Shown here piece after piece: positions 27,551 through 35,187 of a stretch of 64,000 nt of DNA. The DNA is from an uncultured Chloracidobacterium sp. Its GTDB lineage: Bacteria > Acidobacteriota > Blastocatellia > Pyrinomonadales > Pyrinomonadaceae. Each line of letters opens with the position of its first letter. Position 1 is the first letter of the stretch. Below the pieces are notes generated by a model, which had not been told where the DNA came from, did not search any database, and was given only the letters and a program-made list of their open reading frames with translations. Location: NCBI GenBank assembly GCA_937941715.1, contig CALDGX010000003.1, positions 1-64,000 on the forward strand, in the 5' to 3' direction. The translations under genes and the position numbers were made by a program.

Positions 27551-27573
27551 ATATTTAATTCTTCTTCGAGCAC

Positions 27574-27951
27574 TCAGCAAATCCAAAAACTTGCGGTGTA
27601 CACGAGGCCTACGAGTGCCGGTATGTCCAACACAAAGGACCAAACTATGCCAACGATGATTGGAGATTTGACCTCGTTCCATGGCTTGGGACCGTAGAAT
27701 CCACGTATAATTATCCACCATTCGAATCCTCGGACCGGTATCAGTCCGACGACGTAAATTAGCAAGCCAAGTCCCGAAACAAAAATGAATGGAAACGAAA
27801 GAAGAGCTAAGACTGTACCGAAAGCTAGGCCAAGTAGCATGCGGCAAACCCCGACATAAACAATGTTCCTCGGTGATTCCGGGTATAACTTATTCAGATA
27901 TACGGCGAACGCGGTATAGCCGCCAGCCTTAATAGCTGGAAACGCAAGCAA
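27574..27951 (-). CDS. Hypothetical three-helix membrane protein with unclear start
   Basis: At least 125 residues with about three membrane helices and no recognised family. The given start is a TTG with no ribosome-binding site. In the same frame upstream a good GGAGG (27990-27986), just after the serA stop, lies 6 nt before ATA 27981. That would give ten more residues (IPGGFSEPLG). Either an AUA start is used or an ATG was mutated. It sits between serA and the YCF48-like gene on the same strand, so it is probably part of that operon. Confidence 0.55.
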   Translation of the reverse strand: MLAFPAIKAGGYTAFAVYLNKLYPESPRNIVYVGVCRMLLGLAFGTVLALLSFPFIFVSGLGLLIYVVGLIPVRGFEWWIIIRGFYGPKPWNEVKSPIIVGIVWSFVLDIPALVGLVYTASFWIC

Positions 27952-27999
27952 TCCAAGTGGTTCAGAAAATCCGCCTGGTATAAGAATCCTCCAAAATAA

Positions 28000-29235
28000 T
28001 TAATAAACCAATCTCGCCCGGACCGTGCCCTTAATGTCTTTCAGGACGTCAAAAGCCTCCCGCGAGATCTTGTGGTCAACGTCGAGTATAACGTATCCGA
28101 TCTCGTCGTTCGTTTTCAGGTATTGGCTCGTAATGTTAAATCCGCCCTTTGAGAGGCGCGAGTTGATCTGGCCCAGAACGCCCGGTACGTTGCGGTGAAT
28201 GTGGAGTATCCGGTGCGTGCCGGCCTGCGGCGGCAGGCTGACAGCCGGGACCGTGTGCGAGCCCTCGCTGGTGCCGAAATCTAGATACTTGATCAGTTTT
28301 GCCGTAACGTCAAGGCCGATATTCGCCTGAGCCTCTTCGGTCGAACCGCCGATATGCGGTGTCAGGATCACGTTCGCAAGGCCTTGCAGCGGCGTCGAAA
28401 AGGCGTCACCGTTCTTTTCCGGCTCATCCGGAAAGACGTCGATCGCGGCGCCGCTCAGTCTTCCCGACGTAAGGGCCTTTTTCAGGGCACCGATGTCAAC
28501 GACGTCACCGCGGCTATGGTTGATCAAAATTGCCCCCTTTTTCATTGCCTTGAGCGTTTCGGCGTTGATCATTTGCCGCGTCGAGGCGTCAGAGGGGACA
28601 TGCAGGGTGACAATGTCCGAGTGTTTCAGCAGGTCGCGAAGGTCGCGGATCTGTTTGGCATTGCCATGCGGTAGTTTGGTGGCAATGTCGAAATAGTTGA
28701 CCTGCATTCCCATCGCCTCGGCCAAATTCGAGACCTGTGAGCCGATATTGCCGTAGCCGACGATACCGAGGGTTTTCCCTCTCAGTTCAAAACTGCCCTT
28801 AGCATCCTTCAGCCATTTGCCCTGATGTGCCGCAATGTTCTTGTCCGAGATCCTTCGAATGAGCATCACGCAGAGTCCAATTATCAACTCAGCGACCGAC
28901 CGGGTGTTCGAATACGGTGCATTGAATACGGCGATCCCCTTTTTTGTCGCCGCCTGCAGATCGACCTGGTTGACACCGATACAGAAGCAACCGATCGCCA
29001 GGAGTTTATCGGCCGCCTCGACGACACGCTTTGTGATCTGCGTTTTTGAACGGATGCCGATCAAATGGACGCCCCGGACCGCCGCGATCAATTCCGATTC
29101 ACTAAGAGCACCGCTCACCTGGTTGATGTCGGCATAGCCGGCAGCCTTCAATTCGGCGACGGCCGCGTCAGAGATGTTTTCGAGCAGCAGGACCTTGATC
29201 TTGTTGCGGGGATAAGATGTGGATTTGACCGTCAT
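28000..29235 (-). CDS. serA: D-3-phosphoglycerate dehydrogenase
   Basis: First step of serine synthesis: oxidation of 3-phosphoglycerate with NAD. The 411-residue protein matches the E. coli-type SerA length. It contains NAD-binding GIVGYGNIGSQ, Arg in NHSRGDVVD, catalytic His in LTPHIGGST, and a C-terminal ACT domain (RNVPGVLGQINSRLSKGGFN region) for serine feedback. It is followed on the same strand by three small genes. Confidence 0.94.
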   Translation of the reverse strand: MTVKSTSYPRNKIKVLLLENISDAAVAELKAAGYADINQVSGALSESELIAAVRGVHLIGIRSKTQITKRVVEAADKLLAIGCFCIGVNQVDLQAATKKGIAVFNAPYSNTRSVAELIIGLCVMLIRRISDKNIAAHQGKWLKDAKGSFELRGKTLGIVGYGNIGSQVSNLAEAMGMQVNYFDIATKLPHGNAKQIRDLRDLLKHSDIVTLHVPSDASTRQMINAETLKAMKKGAILINHSRGDVVDIGALKKALTSGRLSGAAIDVFPDEPEKNGDAFSTPLQGLANVILTPHIGGSTEEAQANIGLDVTAKLIKYLDFGTSEGSHTVPAVSLPPQAGTHRILHIHRNVPGVLGQINSRLSKGGFNITSQYLKTNDEIGYVILDVDHKISREAFDVLKDIKGTVRARLVY

Positions 29236-29415
29236 AGGACCTTATTCGGATACACCCATAATGCCTAAATTCGGGCCGCATAACAAGGCACAAACCGTCG
29301 GCTCAGCTCAAAACGTTCCCACCCCCGAGAATAGACTCCGATACACGTCTCGACGGTGTAAGGGCGGTCACGACGGCCACGTTAGATTCTGACTATTAGC
29401 CGCACTTGGTACAAC

Positions 29416-29450
29416 AAAAAAGCCGGAGCGATAATGCCCCGGCTTTTTTT
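29416..29450 (-). terminator. Intrinsic terminator downstream of lpdA
   Basis: AGCCGG and CCGGCT form a stem extended by an inner GC/GC pair, flanked by six A on one side and seven T on the other. It is thus a good terminator on either strand. It begins 16 nt after the lpdA stop codon. Confidence 0.85.
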
Positions 29451-29466
29451 GATTCAATACTTCCGC

Positions 29467-30876
29467 TTACATGTGGATCGTGAGGTCGTGTACGCCTTCT
29501 GCGGCTTCCATGACAGCCTCGGAAACGGTCGGGTGGGCGTGGATCACGCGTCCAAGTTCATCCGCAGTGGTTTCTAAGGCCATTGCCACACAGGCCTCTG
29601 CAAGCAACTCTGTTGCGTGCGGGCCGATGATGTGAACGCCGAGAACCTCATCGTATTTCTTTTCGGATACGATCTTTACGAACCCGTCAGTTTCACCTAG
29701 TATGCGTGCCTTGCCCGATGCCGAGAACGGGAACTTGCCGACCTTCACGTCATAGCCGGCTTCTTTCGCCTTTGCTTCAGTTAATCCGACGGAGGCTACC
29801 TCGGGGTCACAATAGGTGCAGTTGGGGACGAGATTCTGTTTGATCGGCTCAACCTTTTTACCCGCTATCTTTTCGACCACCAAAATGCCTTCTTTCGAGG
29901 CGAGATGAGCCAGCCAGGCGGTATCGATGACGTCGCCGATAGCGTATACATTCGGCTCGTCCGTTTCACAATACTCATTGACCTTGATCGTGCCCCGCGG
30001 GTTGACGACCACCTTGGTGTTTTCCAGCCCGATATTCTCGATGAGCGGCATTCGGCCGACGGCCACGAGCAGCATTTCCGCTTCGAATGCGACATCGTCA
30101 CCTTTGGCGTTTTTGCCCGACACCTTGATACCCTTTTTGTCCTTTGTGAGTTTGTCCAGTTTGACGCCGGTCTCACATCTAATACCCTGCTTCTTAAATG
30201 CACGCGCGAGTTCCTTCGATACGTCAGCGTCCTCGATCGGCACGATCCGATCCATCAGTTCTACTACCGTCGTTTCACAGCCGAACCGGTGATAGACGCT
30301 TGCAAACTCGACCCCGACCGCGCCCGAGCCCATCACGACCATTGATTTCGGGACGCGATCCAGTTCGAGGATGTGATCGGAATTGACGACCTGCTTCCCG
30401 TCGGTTTCAAATCCTGGTATCGGACGCACAACCGAACCGGTCGCGATGATTATGTTCTTGGTGTCGATGGTCTCCTTCTTACCGTCGGCAGAGGTGACCT
30501 CGACTTTGCCCTTTCCGGCGATCTTGCCAAATCCGTTAAAAACGGTGACCTTGTTCTTCTTCATCAGATAGGTCACGCCGGCCGCGTTTTTGTCGACGAT
30601 GTTCGACTTATATTTTTGGATACCGGCCCAGTCAAAGCTTAATCCGGTGACCTTAAGTCCAAAATCCTCGAAATGTCCCGCTTTCTGATAAAGATGGGCG
30701 GCATTCAATAGCGCTTTGGTAGGAATGCAGCCTCGGAGTCCGCATGTGCCGCCGAGTTTTGCATCTTTTTCCTTTTCGACGATGGCCACTTTCAGCCCAA
30801 GTTGTGCTCCGCGAACCGCGGCGACATATCCGCCCGGGCCCGCACCTATTATTGTTATGTCAAATTGTTCAGCCAA
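29467..30876 (-). CDS. lpdA: Dihydrolipoyl dehydrogenase (E3)
   Basis: Reoxidises dihydrolipoamide of 2-oxoacid dehydrogenase complexes with FAD and NAD. The 469-residue flavoprotein has an N-terminal FAD motif (IGAGPGGYVAA), the redox-active disulfide C-G-L-R-G-C (instead of the common C-L-N-V-G-C), a second dinucleotide motif (GSGAVGVEFA) and the C-terminal HAHPTVSE His-Glu pair. Probable partner of the E2 at 20982-22700. It is followed by an intrinsic terminator. Confidence 0.93.
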   Translation of the reverse strand: MAEQFDITIIGAGPGGYVAAVRGAQLGLKVAIVEKEKDAKLGGTCGLRGCIPTKALLNAAHLYQKAGHFEDFGLKVTGLSFDWAGIQKYKSNIVDKNAAGVTYLMKKNKVTVFNGFGKIAGKGKVEVTSADGKKETIDTKNIIIATGSVVRPIPGFETDGKQVVNSDHILELDRVPKSMVVMGSGAVGVEFASVYHRFGCETTVVELMDRIVPIEDADVSKELARAFKKQGIRCETGVKLDKLTKDKKGIKVSGKNAKGDDVAFEAEMLLVAVGRMPLIENIGLENTKVVVNPRGTIKVNEYCETDEPNVYAIGDVIDTAWLAHLASKEGILVVEKIAGKKVEPIKQNLVPNCTYCDPEVASVGLTEAKAKEAGYDVKVGKFPFSASGKARILGETDGFVKIVSEKKYDEVLGVHIIGPHATELLAEACVAMALETTADELGRVIHAHPTVSEAVMEAAEGVHDLTIHM

Positions 30877-30984
30877 TGTAGTTAACCTCTATAAATAGTG
30901 AAAAATTGCGTAAAGGACATTATAAGGCTTTCACCGAGCGCAGGCTAGTTAATTACTTTAGATTTGCGTTAGACTGACCGATGT

Positions 30985-31356
30985 ATGATCCATTCAGACG
31001 AGTTTCTTGCGGTTGTTAATGACGCAAAGTCGCGAATTCGCGAATTGTCCGTCGCCGATGCCCTCGATCGGGTCAATAATGGCGCGACACTGATCGACGT
31101 CCGTGAGGAAAGCGAGTGGTTTGAGCACGCAGTCGGGGCGAGGCATCTTGGCCGCGGCGTTTTAGAACGAGATATTGTCCAATCCTATCCTGATAAAACG
31201 ACCGAGATCGTCCTCTATTGCGGTGGAGGATACCGATCGGCACTGGCGGCCGATATGCTTCAAAAAATGGGCTATACAAACGTTTGGTCATTGGCAGGCG
31301 GTTGGAAAGCATGGCGTGACGCAGGAGCCCCCATCGAGATGGAGATCCCATTCTAA
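30985..31356 (+). CDS. Single-domain rhodanese-like sulfurtransferase
   Basis: A 123-residue cytoplasmic rhodanese: LIDVREESEW marks the fold start, and the active-site loop is Y-C-G-G-G-Y-R-S with the catalytic Cys, followed by LAGGWKAW. The six-residue loop after Cys is typical of sulfurtransferases that carry a persulfide. Its stop overlaps the start of the methyltransferase gene by one base (TAATG). First gene of the plus-strand sulfur region. Confidence 0.88.
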   Translation: MIHSDEFLAVVNDAKSRIRELSVADALDRVNNGATLIDVREESEWFEHAVGARHLGRGVLERDIVQSYPDKTTEIVLYCGGGYRSALAADMLQKMGYTNVWSLAGGWKAWRDAGAPIEMEIPF

Positions 31357-32051
31357 TGAGCGAGAACGAACAAGACGACAATTTTGACCCACGGGCCCGA
31401 ACGCGTGAGATACAGTCCCAATTTGCTGCTCGCGGTGATGCACTCGGTTGGTTCGAGGAACTCTACCGCGAGGCCGCCGGCGACAATTCAAAGATACCGT
31501 GGGCCGATCTCGAACCCAATCGATATTTCCGCGCATGGGCCGAATCAAATGGCCTAAAGGGTGGTGGTCGATCCGCGTTGGTCGTTGGATGCGGCCTCGG
31601 CGACGATGCAAATTATCTATCCGATCTTGGCTTTAAGGTCACGGCCTTTGATCTGTCACCGACGGCGATCGAATGGGCCAAAAAGTTGTATCCGGGCAAG
31701 GGGATCGACTTCGAGGTGGCCGACCTTTTCCAACCATTTCGAGGCTGGCTCGGGGCGTTCGACTTTGTATTGGAGATCTATACGATCCAGCCGCTGCCGC
31801 TCGACTGGCGGCCGAGGGTGATCGACGCTATTTCGGCCTTTGCGAACAGCACCGGTGAGATCCTGGTCGTAACACGCGGCCGCGAGGACGATGTCGAACC
31901 GGACGAACTCCCTTGGCCGATGTCCCGAAAGGATCTTTCCCGATTTGAAGCCAACGGCTTTATCCAAACCGATTTTATGCAGATGCCCGGCGAAGATGAC
32001 GAACCGCCAAGATTTGTCGTCGCGTACCGGCGAGCAGCCGTATCCGACTGA
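31356..32051 (+). CDS. Class I SAM-dependent methyltransferase
   Basis: A 231-residue protein with SAM motif I VVGCGLGDDANYL, motif II acidic residue in VTAFDLSPTAIEWA, and a thiol or small-molecule methyltransferase-like layout (FVLEIYTIQPLP). It resembles thiopurine/thiol methyltransferase-like enzymes, so a thiol or selenol substrate is possible given the neighbours, but this is inference. Translationally coupled to the rhodanese upstream. Confidence 0.78.
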   Translation: MSENEQDDNFDPRARTREIQSQFAARGDALGWFEELYREAAGDNSKIPWADLEPNRYFRAWAESNGLKGGGRSALVVGCGLGDDANYLSDLGFKVTAFDLSPTAIEWAKKLYPGKGIDFEVADLFQPFRGWLGAFDFVLEIYTIQPLPLDWRPRVIDAISAFANSTGEILVVTRGREDDVEPDELPWPMSRKDLSRFEANGFIQTDFMQMPGEDDEPPRFVVAYRRAAVSD

Positions 32052-32231
32052 CCCGTACCTGCTGTCGTTCATTTCCGAGATCCGCCCCATGCTGCCCGCG
32101 GCGAGGCACATTAATTGCTCAAGATAAGTTGTGTCGTTGAATTGACGCTTTTGGTCGGTCGAAGAGCGAAAAACTACGCGAGATAGCCGCGAAATTGGTA
32201 AAATGTACACACGTACAGGAGATGTCGATCT

Positions 32232-33608
32232 ATGCAATTCAAGCAGTTTTATCTTGGCTGTCTTTCCCATGCTTCATATTACTTAGGTTCCGCGGATGAG
32301 GCGGCGATAATCGATCCGCAGCGTGACGTCCAGCAATATTTAGACGAAGCTGCCGCGAACGGACAGCGGATCAAGTATATTATCGAGACCCACTCGCATG
32401 CTGATTTCGTCAGCGGCCATCTTGAGCTCGCCGGCAAGACCGGAGCCGAGATCATTTACGGAAAACGCGCCAAGACCGTTTTTCCGACCCATTTTGTCAG
32501 CGATGGTGATGAATTGTCGGTCGGTACCATTAAGTTGCGGTTCCTCGAAACACCGGGCCACACGCCTGAGGGGATAACGATCGTTGCCGAGGATACCGAG
32601 GACTCGGCCGCTCCGCTCAAAATGTTCACCGGTGACACGCTCTTCATCGGTGATGTCGGCCGGCCCGATCTGGTCGGGTCAAAGGGCTTTACGGCCGAAC
32701 AGATGGCCGAGATGCTTTATTATTCGCTGCACAACAGCATTCTCGCGTATCCAGACGAGACTGAGGTCTATCCGGCACACGGGGCAGGATCTCTGTGCGG
32801 CAAGTCGCTATCGAAAGAGACGTGGTCAACGCTCGGAAATCAGCGACAATTCAACTACGCCCTCCAGCCGATGAGTGTCGAAGAGTTTGTTAAGATCGTC
32901 GCTGCTGACCAGCCTGAGGTGCCGATGTATTTCCCAAAGAGTGCCGCTACGAACCTCGAGGGCTCAAAGTCGCTGGATGAGATCGCCCCGCCGCGAAAGT
33001 TGTCAACCGACGAAATCAAGGGCTTTGACGGAGTGGTCATAGACGTTCGCTCAAGTGTCGAGTACGGAGCTGCTCACATTCCAAATGCTGTCAATATTTG
33101 GCTCGCGGGCCAGTTTGCGTCGTGGGCCGGGACCATGATCCCGATCGGGACACAGATCGCAATTGCCGCCGACACCGCTGAACAGGTAGACGAAGCGGTA
33201 ATGCGGCTTGCCCGCATCGGCCACGATACCGCCGCAGGCTTTATCCTGATGAGCGAATTCACCTCCGAAACAAAGTCGGTCGAGCAAGTTTCGGTAAACC
33301 GGCTCAATGAGGTCATCGACGATGACATTCAGTTGATCGACGTTCGGCGTGTGGCCGAGTATAGTGCGGCTCACGCGATCGGGGCCGTCAATATGCCGCT
33401 CGACAAACTGTCGAACGAGACAGATAGACTTGATCCGGAAAAGACGACCTATGTTATTTGCCAGAGCGGATACAGATCGAGCCTGGCGACGAGCATTCTC
33501 GAGAATGCCGGATTCCGTGATCTACACAACGTCTCGGGCGGTACCGCCGCATGGATAGCCGCAGGGCTTGAGACTGAAATGACTGTAACCAAATGCGCCG
33601 CCTCGTGA
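32232..33608 (+). CDS. Persulfide dioxygenase-like MBL protein fused to two rhodanese domains
   Basis: A 458-residue fusion. The N-terminal MBL domain has the ETHE1/glyoxalase II-like iron site H54-x-H56-x-D58 plus His63 (THSHADFVSGH), TPGHTPEG, and FTGDTLFIGDVGRPDL, as in persulfide dioxygenases. Two rhodanese domains follow. The first (about 265-350) has no Cys at its active-site loop (IAIAADTAEQ) and is presumably inactive. The second has VICQSGYRSS with Cys. Likely oxidises glutathione or protein persulfide to sulfite. Weak AGGAG lies upstream of ATG 32232. The lipoprotein gene follows after 23 nt. Confidence 0.87.
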   Translation: MQFKQFYLGCLSHASYYLGSADEAAIIDPQRDVQQYLDEAAANGQRIKYIIETHSHADFVSGHLELAGKTGAEIIYGKRAKTVFPTHFVSDGDELSVGTIKLRFLETPGHTPEGITIVAEDTEDSAAPLKMFTGDTLFIGDVGRPDLVGSKGFTAEQMAEMLYYSLHNSILAYPDETEVYPAHGAGSLCGKSLSKETWSTLGNQRQFNYALQPMSVEEFVKIVAADQPEVPMYFPKSAATNLEGSKSLDEIAPPRKLSTDEIKGFDGVVIDVRSSVEYGAAHIPNAVNIWLAGQFASWAGTMIPIGTQIAIAADTAEQVDEAVMRLARIGHDTAAGFILMSEFTSETKSVEQVSVNRLNEVIDDDIQLIDVRRVAEYSAAHAIGAVNMPLDKLSNETDRLDPEKTTYVICQSGYRSSLATSILENAGFRDLHNVSGGTAAWIAAGLETEMTVTKCAAS

Positions 33609-33631
33609 AGAGCGGAAAGGAGTAGATTTGT

Positions 33632-34507
33632 ATGAGAGTCATGTCAACGGCGATTGCAGTCGTCATAGGATTTGGGGTCGTCGGATGTCAAACGTCAATG
33701 GTCCGAAATGTGGATTCACCAGTTGCCGTCAAGGCCGGCGTCTCTGAAATGTCGCCGGCCCAGGCTTTTCCGCTGGTTAGTGCGGCATATTCGCAATTCA
33801 TAGATGTCAGAACACCCGAAGAATATGCCGCCGGACACGCCGACCGAACAAAAAACATACCTCTTGATACCTTGGCTTCAAGTTTTGACATTCTTGAAAA
33901 GGGCGAGCCCGTGTACATAATTTGCCGTACCGACAATCGGTCCAGGCAGGCAGCCAAAATACTTATCGATGCGGGCTTTAAATCGACGATCGTAGTCACG
34001 GGCGGCACCGAGGCCTGGAAGTCCGCCGGCCTTCCGATGGGTGGCTCGCCGGTCTCGGTCGACCCGGGAAAGTTGGACGAAAAGACTCGGAATGCGCTGA
34101 TCTCTGCGCTTAACGACGAGCGGAGAGCCTTTGCGACCTACGAAGCTGTCTTGGCAAAGTTTCCCGACACACGCCCATTTTTGAACATCGTCAACGCTGA
34201 GCAGCGTCACGAATCATTCTTGCTTCCGCTTTTCGCAAAATATGGAGTGACGACACCGAAGAACGAGGTCGACCCGGCTAAGATCGCAGTGCCGGCTTCA
34301 ATTGCAGACGCCTGTAAGGCCGGCATTGAAGCTGAAAAGGCAAATATCGCCCTTTACGACGGATTCTTCGCATTTGTGAAAGAACCTGATATCAGGGAAG
34401 TTTTTACCCGTTTGCAAACTGCATCGCGTGACAATCATCTGCCGGCATTTACTCGCTGCAGCGAAGGCGGCGGGGGTAACGGACGAGGGCCTGGCCCGCG
34501 GCGCTAG
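33632..34507 (+). CDS. Lipoprotein with rhodanese and DUF2202 (ferritin-like) domains
   Basis: A 291-residue probable lipoprotein: signal peptide ending in lipobox V-V-G-C with Cys19. A rhodanese domain (about 45-140) has the active-site loop IICRTDNRSR. The C-terminal DUF2202-type helical domain (about 145-275) contains ALNDERRAFATYEAV and NAEQRHESFLL, with Glu/His spacing of ferritin-like di-iron folds. It ends in a Gly/Arg-rich tail GGGGNGRGPGPRR typical of DUF2202 proteins. The fusion links sulfur transfer to a possible metal site outside the cytoplasm. It is followed after 18 nt by the candidate selenoprotein. Confidence 0.82.
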   Translation: MRVMSTAIAVVIGFGVVGCQTSMVRNVDSPVAVKAGVSEMSPAQAFPLVSAAYSQFIDVRTPEEYAAGHADRTKNIPLDTLASSFDILEKGEPVYIICRTDNRSRQAAKILIDAGFKSTIVVTGGTEAWKSAGLPMGGSPVSVDPGKLDEKTRNALISALNDERRAFATYEAVLAKFPDTRPFLNIVNAEQRHESFLLPLFAKYGVTTPKNEVDPAKIAVPASIADACKAGIEAEKANIALYDGFFAFVKEPDIREVFTRLQTASRDNHLPAFTRCSEGGGGNGRGPGPRR

Positions 34508-34525
34508 ATTTAAGAGGGATCTTAC

Positions 34526-34675
34526 ATGTACGAACTGTTAATACTACTGGCGTTTTTGGGGTTATGGCTTTTGCTTCAACTCGTGATTTTGCCGAGACTA
34601 GGCTACAACACCTGAATGCGCGGTGCATGCGACGTCGGGTCACGACGTGAGAATGACGAAAAAGCAGAAAAGTAG
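34526..34675 (+). CDS. Candidate small membrane selenoprotein (in-frame UGA at codon 30)
   Basis: ATG 34526 has GAGGG 7 nt upstream. Codons 1-29 encode one hydrophobic helix with the end LPRLGYNT; then TGA (34613-34615); then MRGACDVGSRRENDEKAEK and TAG at 34673. If UGA is read as Sec the product is 49 residues, with U30 and Cys35 able to form a selenenylsulfide outside or at the membrane face. A hairpin at 34632-34648 has the properties of a bacterial SECIS. If UGA is a normal stop, the product is a 29-residue membrane peptide. Position between a rhodanese/DUF2202 lipoprotein and DUF302 suggests redox or sulfur handling. I recognise no family with certainty. Confidence 0.6.
34632..34648 (+). 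promoter_or_regulatory. SECIS-like hairpin after the in-frame UGA
   Basis: Perfect 6-bp stem ACGTCG/CGACGT with loop GGTCA. The loop starts 22 nt after the UGA, and its first two bases are G-G. These values fit the known bacterial SECIS rules (loop about 16-37 nt from UGA, G among the first loop bases). The GGUC of the loop also occurs in the E. coli fdhF SECIS loop. Confidence 0.6.
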
Positions 34676-34698
34676 GTTGGTAAATAGATGAGGTGGAT

Positions 34699-35166
34699 AT
34701 GCAAAACTCAACAGCCGCTGACACCAAACAGAAAACAAGCGTCGAGCTTGATGAGGCTAGAACAGCATTGCTGGCATCGGGCGATGGCTACGGGTATCGA
34801 CGCGATGTGAATTTGCCGTTTCGGGAGGCTCTCGACAAGACCTACGAAACATTGAAAGCAGAGGGATTCGGCGTATTGACCGAGATCGATCTTAAAGCGA
34901 AATTTAACGAAAAGCTCGGCGTCGATTTTCGCAACTACGTGATCCTCGGAGCCTGCAATCCCGCTATAGCGTTTCAGTCGTTGCAGCAAGAGATAGATCT
35001 CGGATTGCTCCTGCCGTGCAACGTGATCGTCTACGACCGTGATGGCGGATCGTCCGTCGCCGCGATCGATGCAAAGAGTATGCTCGCGGTAACGGGAAAT
35101 CCGAATCTCGTCGAAGCCGCAGAAATGATCAATGAACGATTACGCCGAGCGATCGACGCGATCTAG
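34699..35166 (+). CDS. DUF302-domain protein
   Basis: A 155-residue cytoplasmic protein with a DUF302 domain: YETLKAEGFGVLTEIDL, LGACNPAIAFQSL and LPCNVIVYD, the typical blocks of this family. DUF302 proteins are often found with sulfur or metal redox genes; their biochemical role is not established. ATG 34699 follows GAGG at 5-nt spacing and is preferred over GTG 34693. It is co-directional with the rhodanese lipoprotein and the small UGA-containing gene. Confidence 0.85.
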   Translation: MQNSTAADTKQKTSVELDEARTALLASGDGYGYRRDVNLPFREALDKTYETLKAEGFGVLTEIDLKAKFNEKLGVDFRNYVILGACNPAIAFQSLQQEIDLGLLLPCNVIVYDRDGGSSVAAIDAKSMLAVTGNPNLVEAAEMINERLRRAIDAI

Positions 35167-35187
35167 ATTCGGACGGATCATACAGAT

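Noticed and set aside
26796..27847. Extension of the YCF48-like gene to 27847
   Set aside because: Overlaps another membrane-protein gene; the signal peptide starts at 27550.
31656..32270. Minus-strand 204-codon frame
   Set aside because: Antisense shadow of the methyltransferase gene; no family features or ribosome-binding site.
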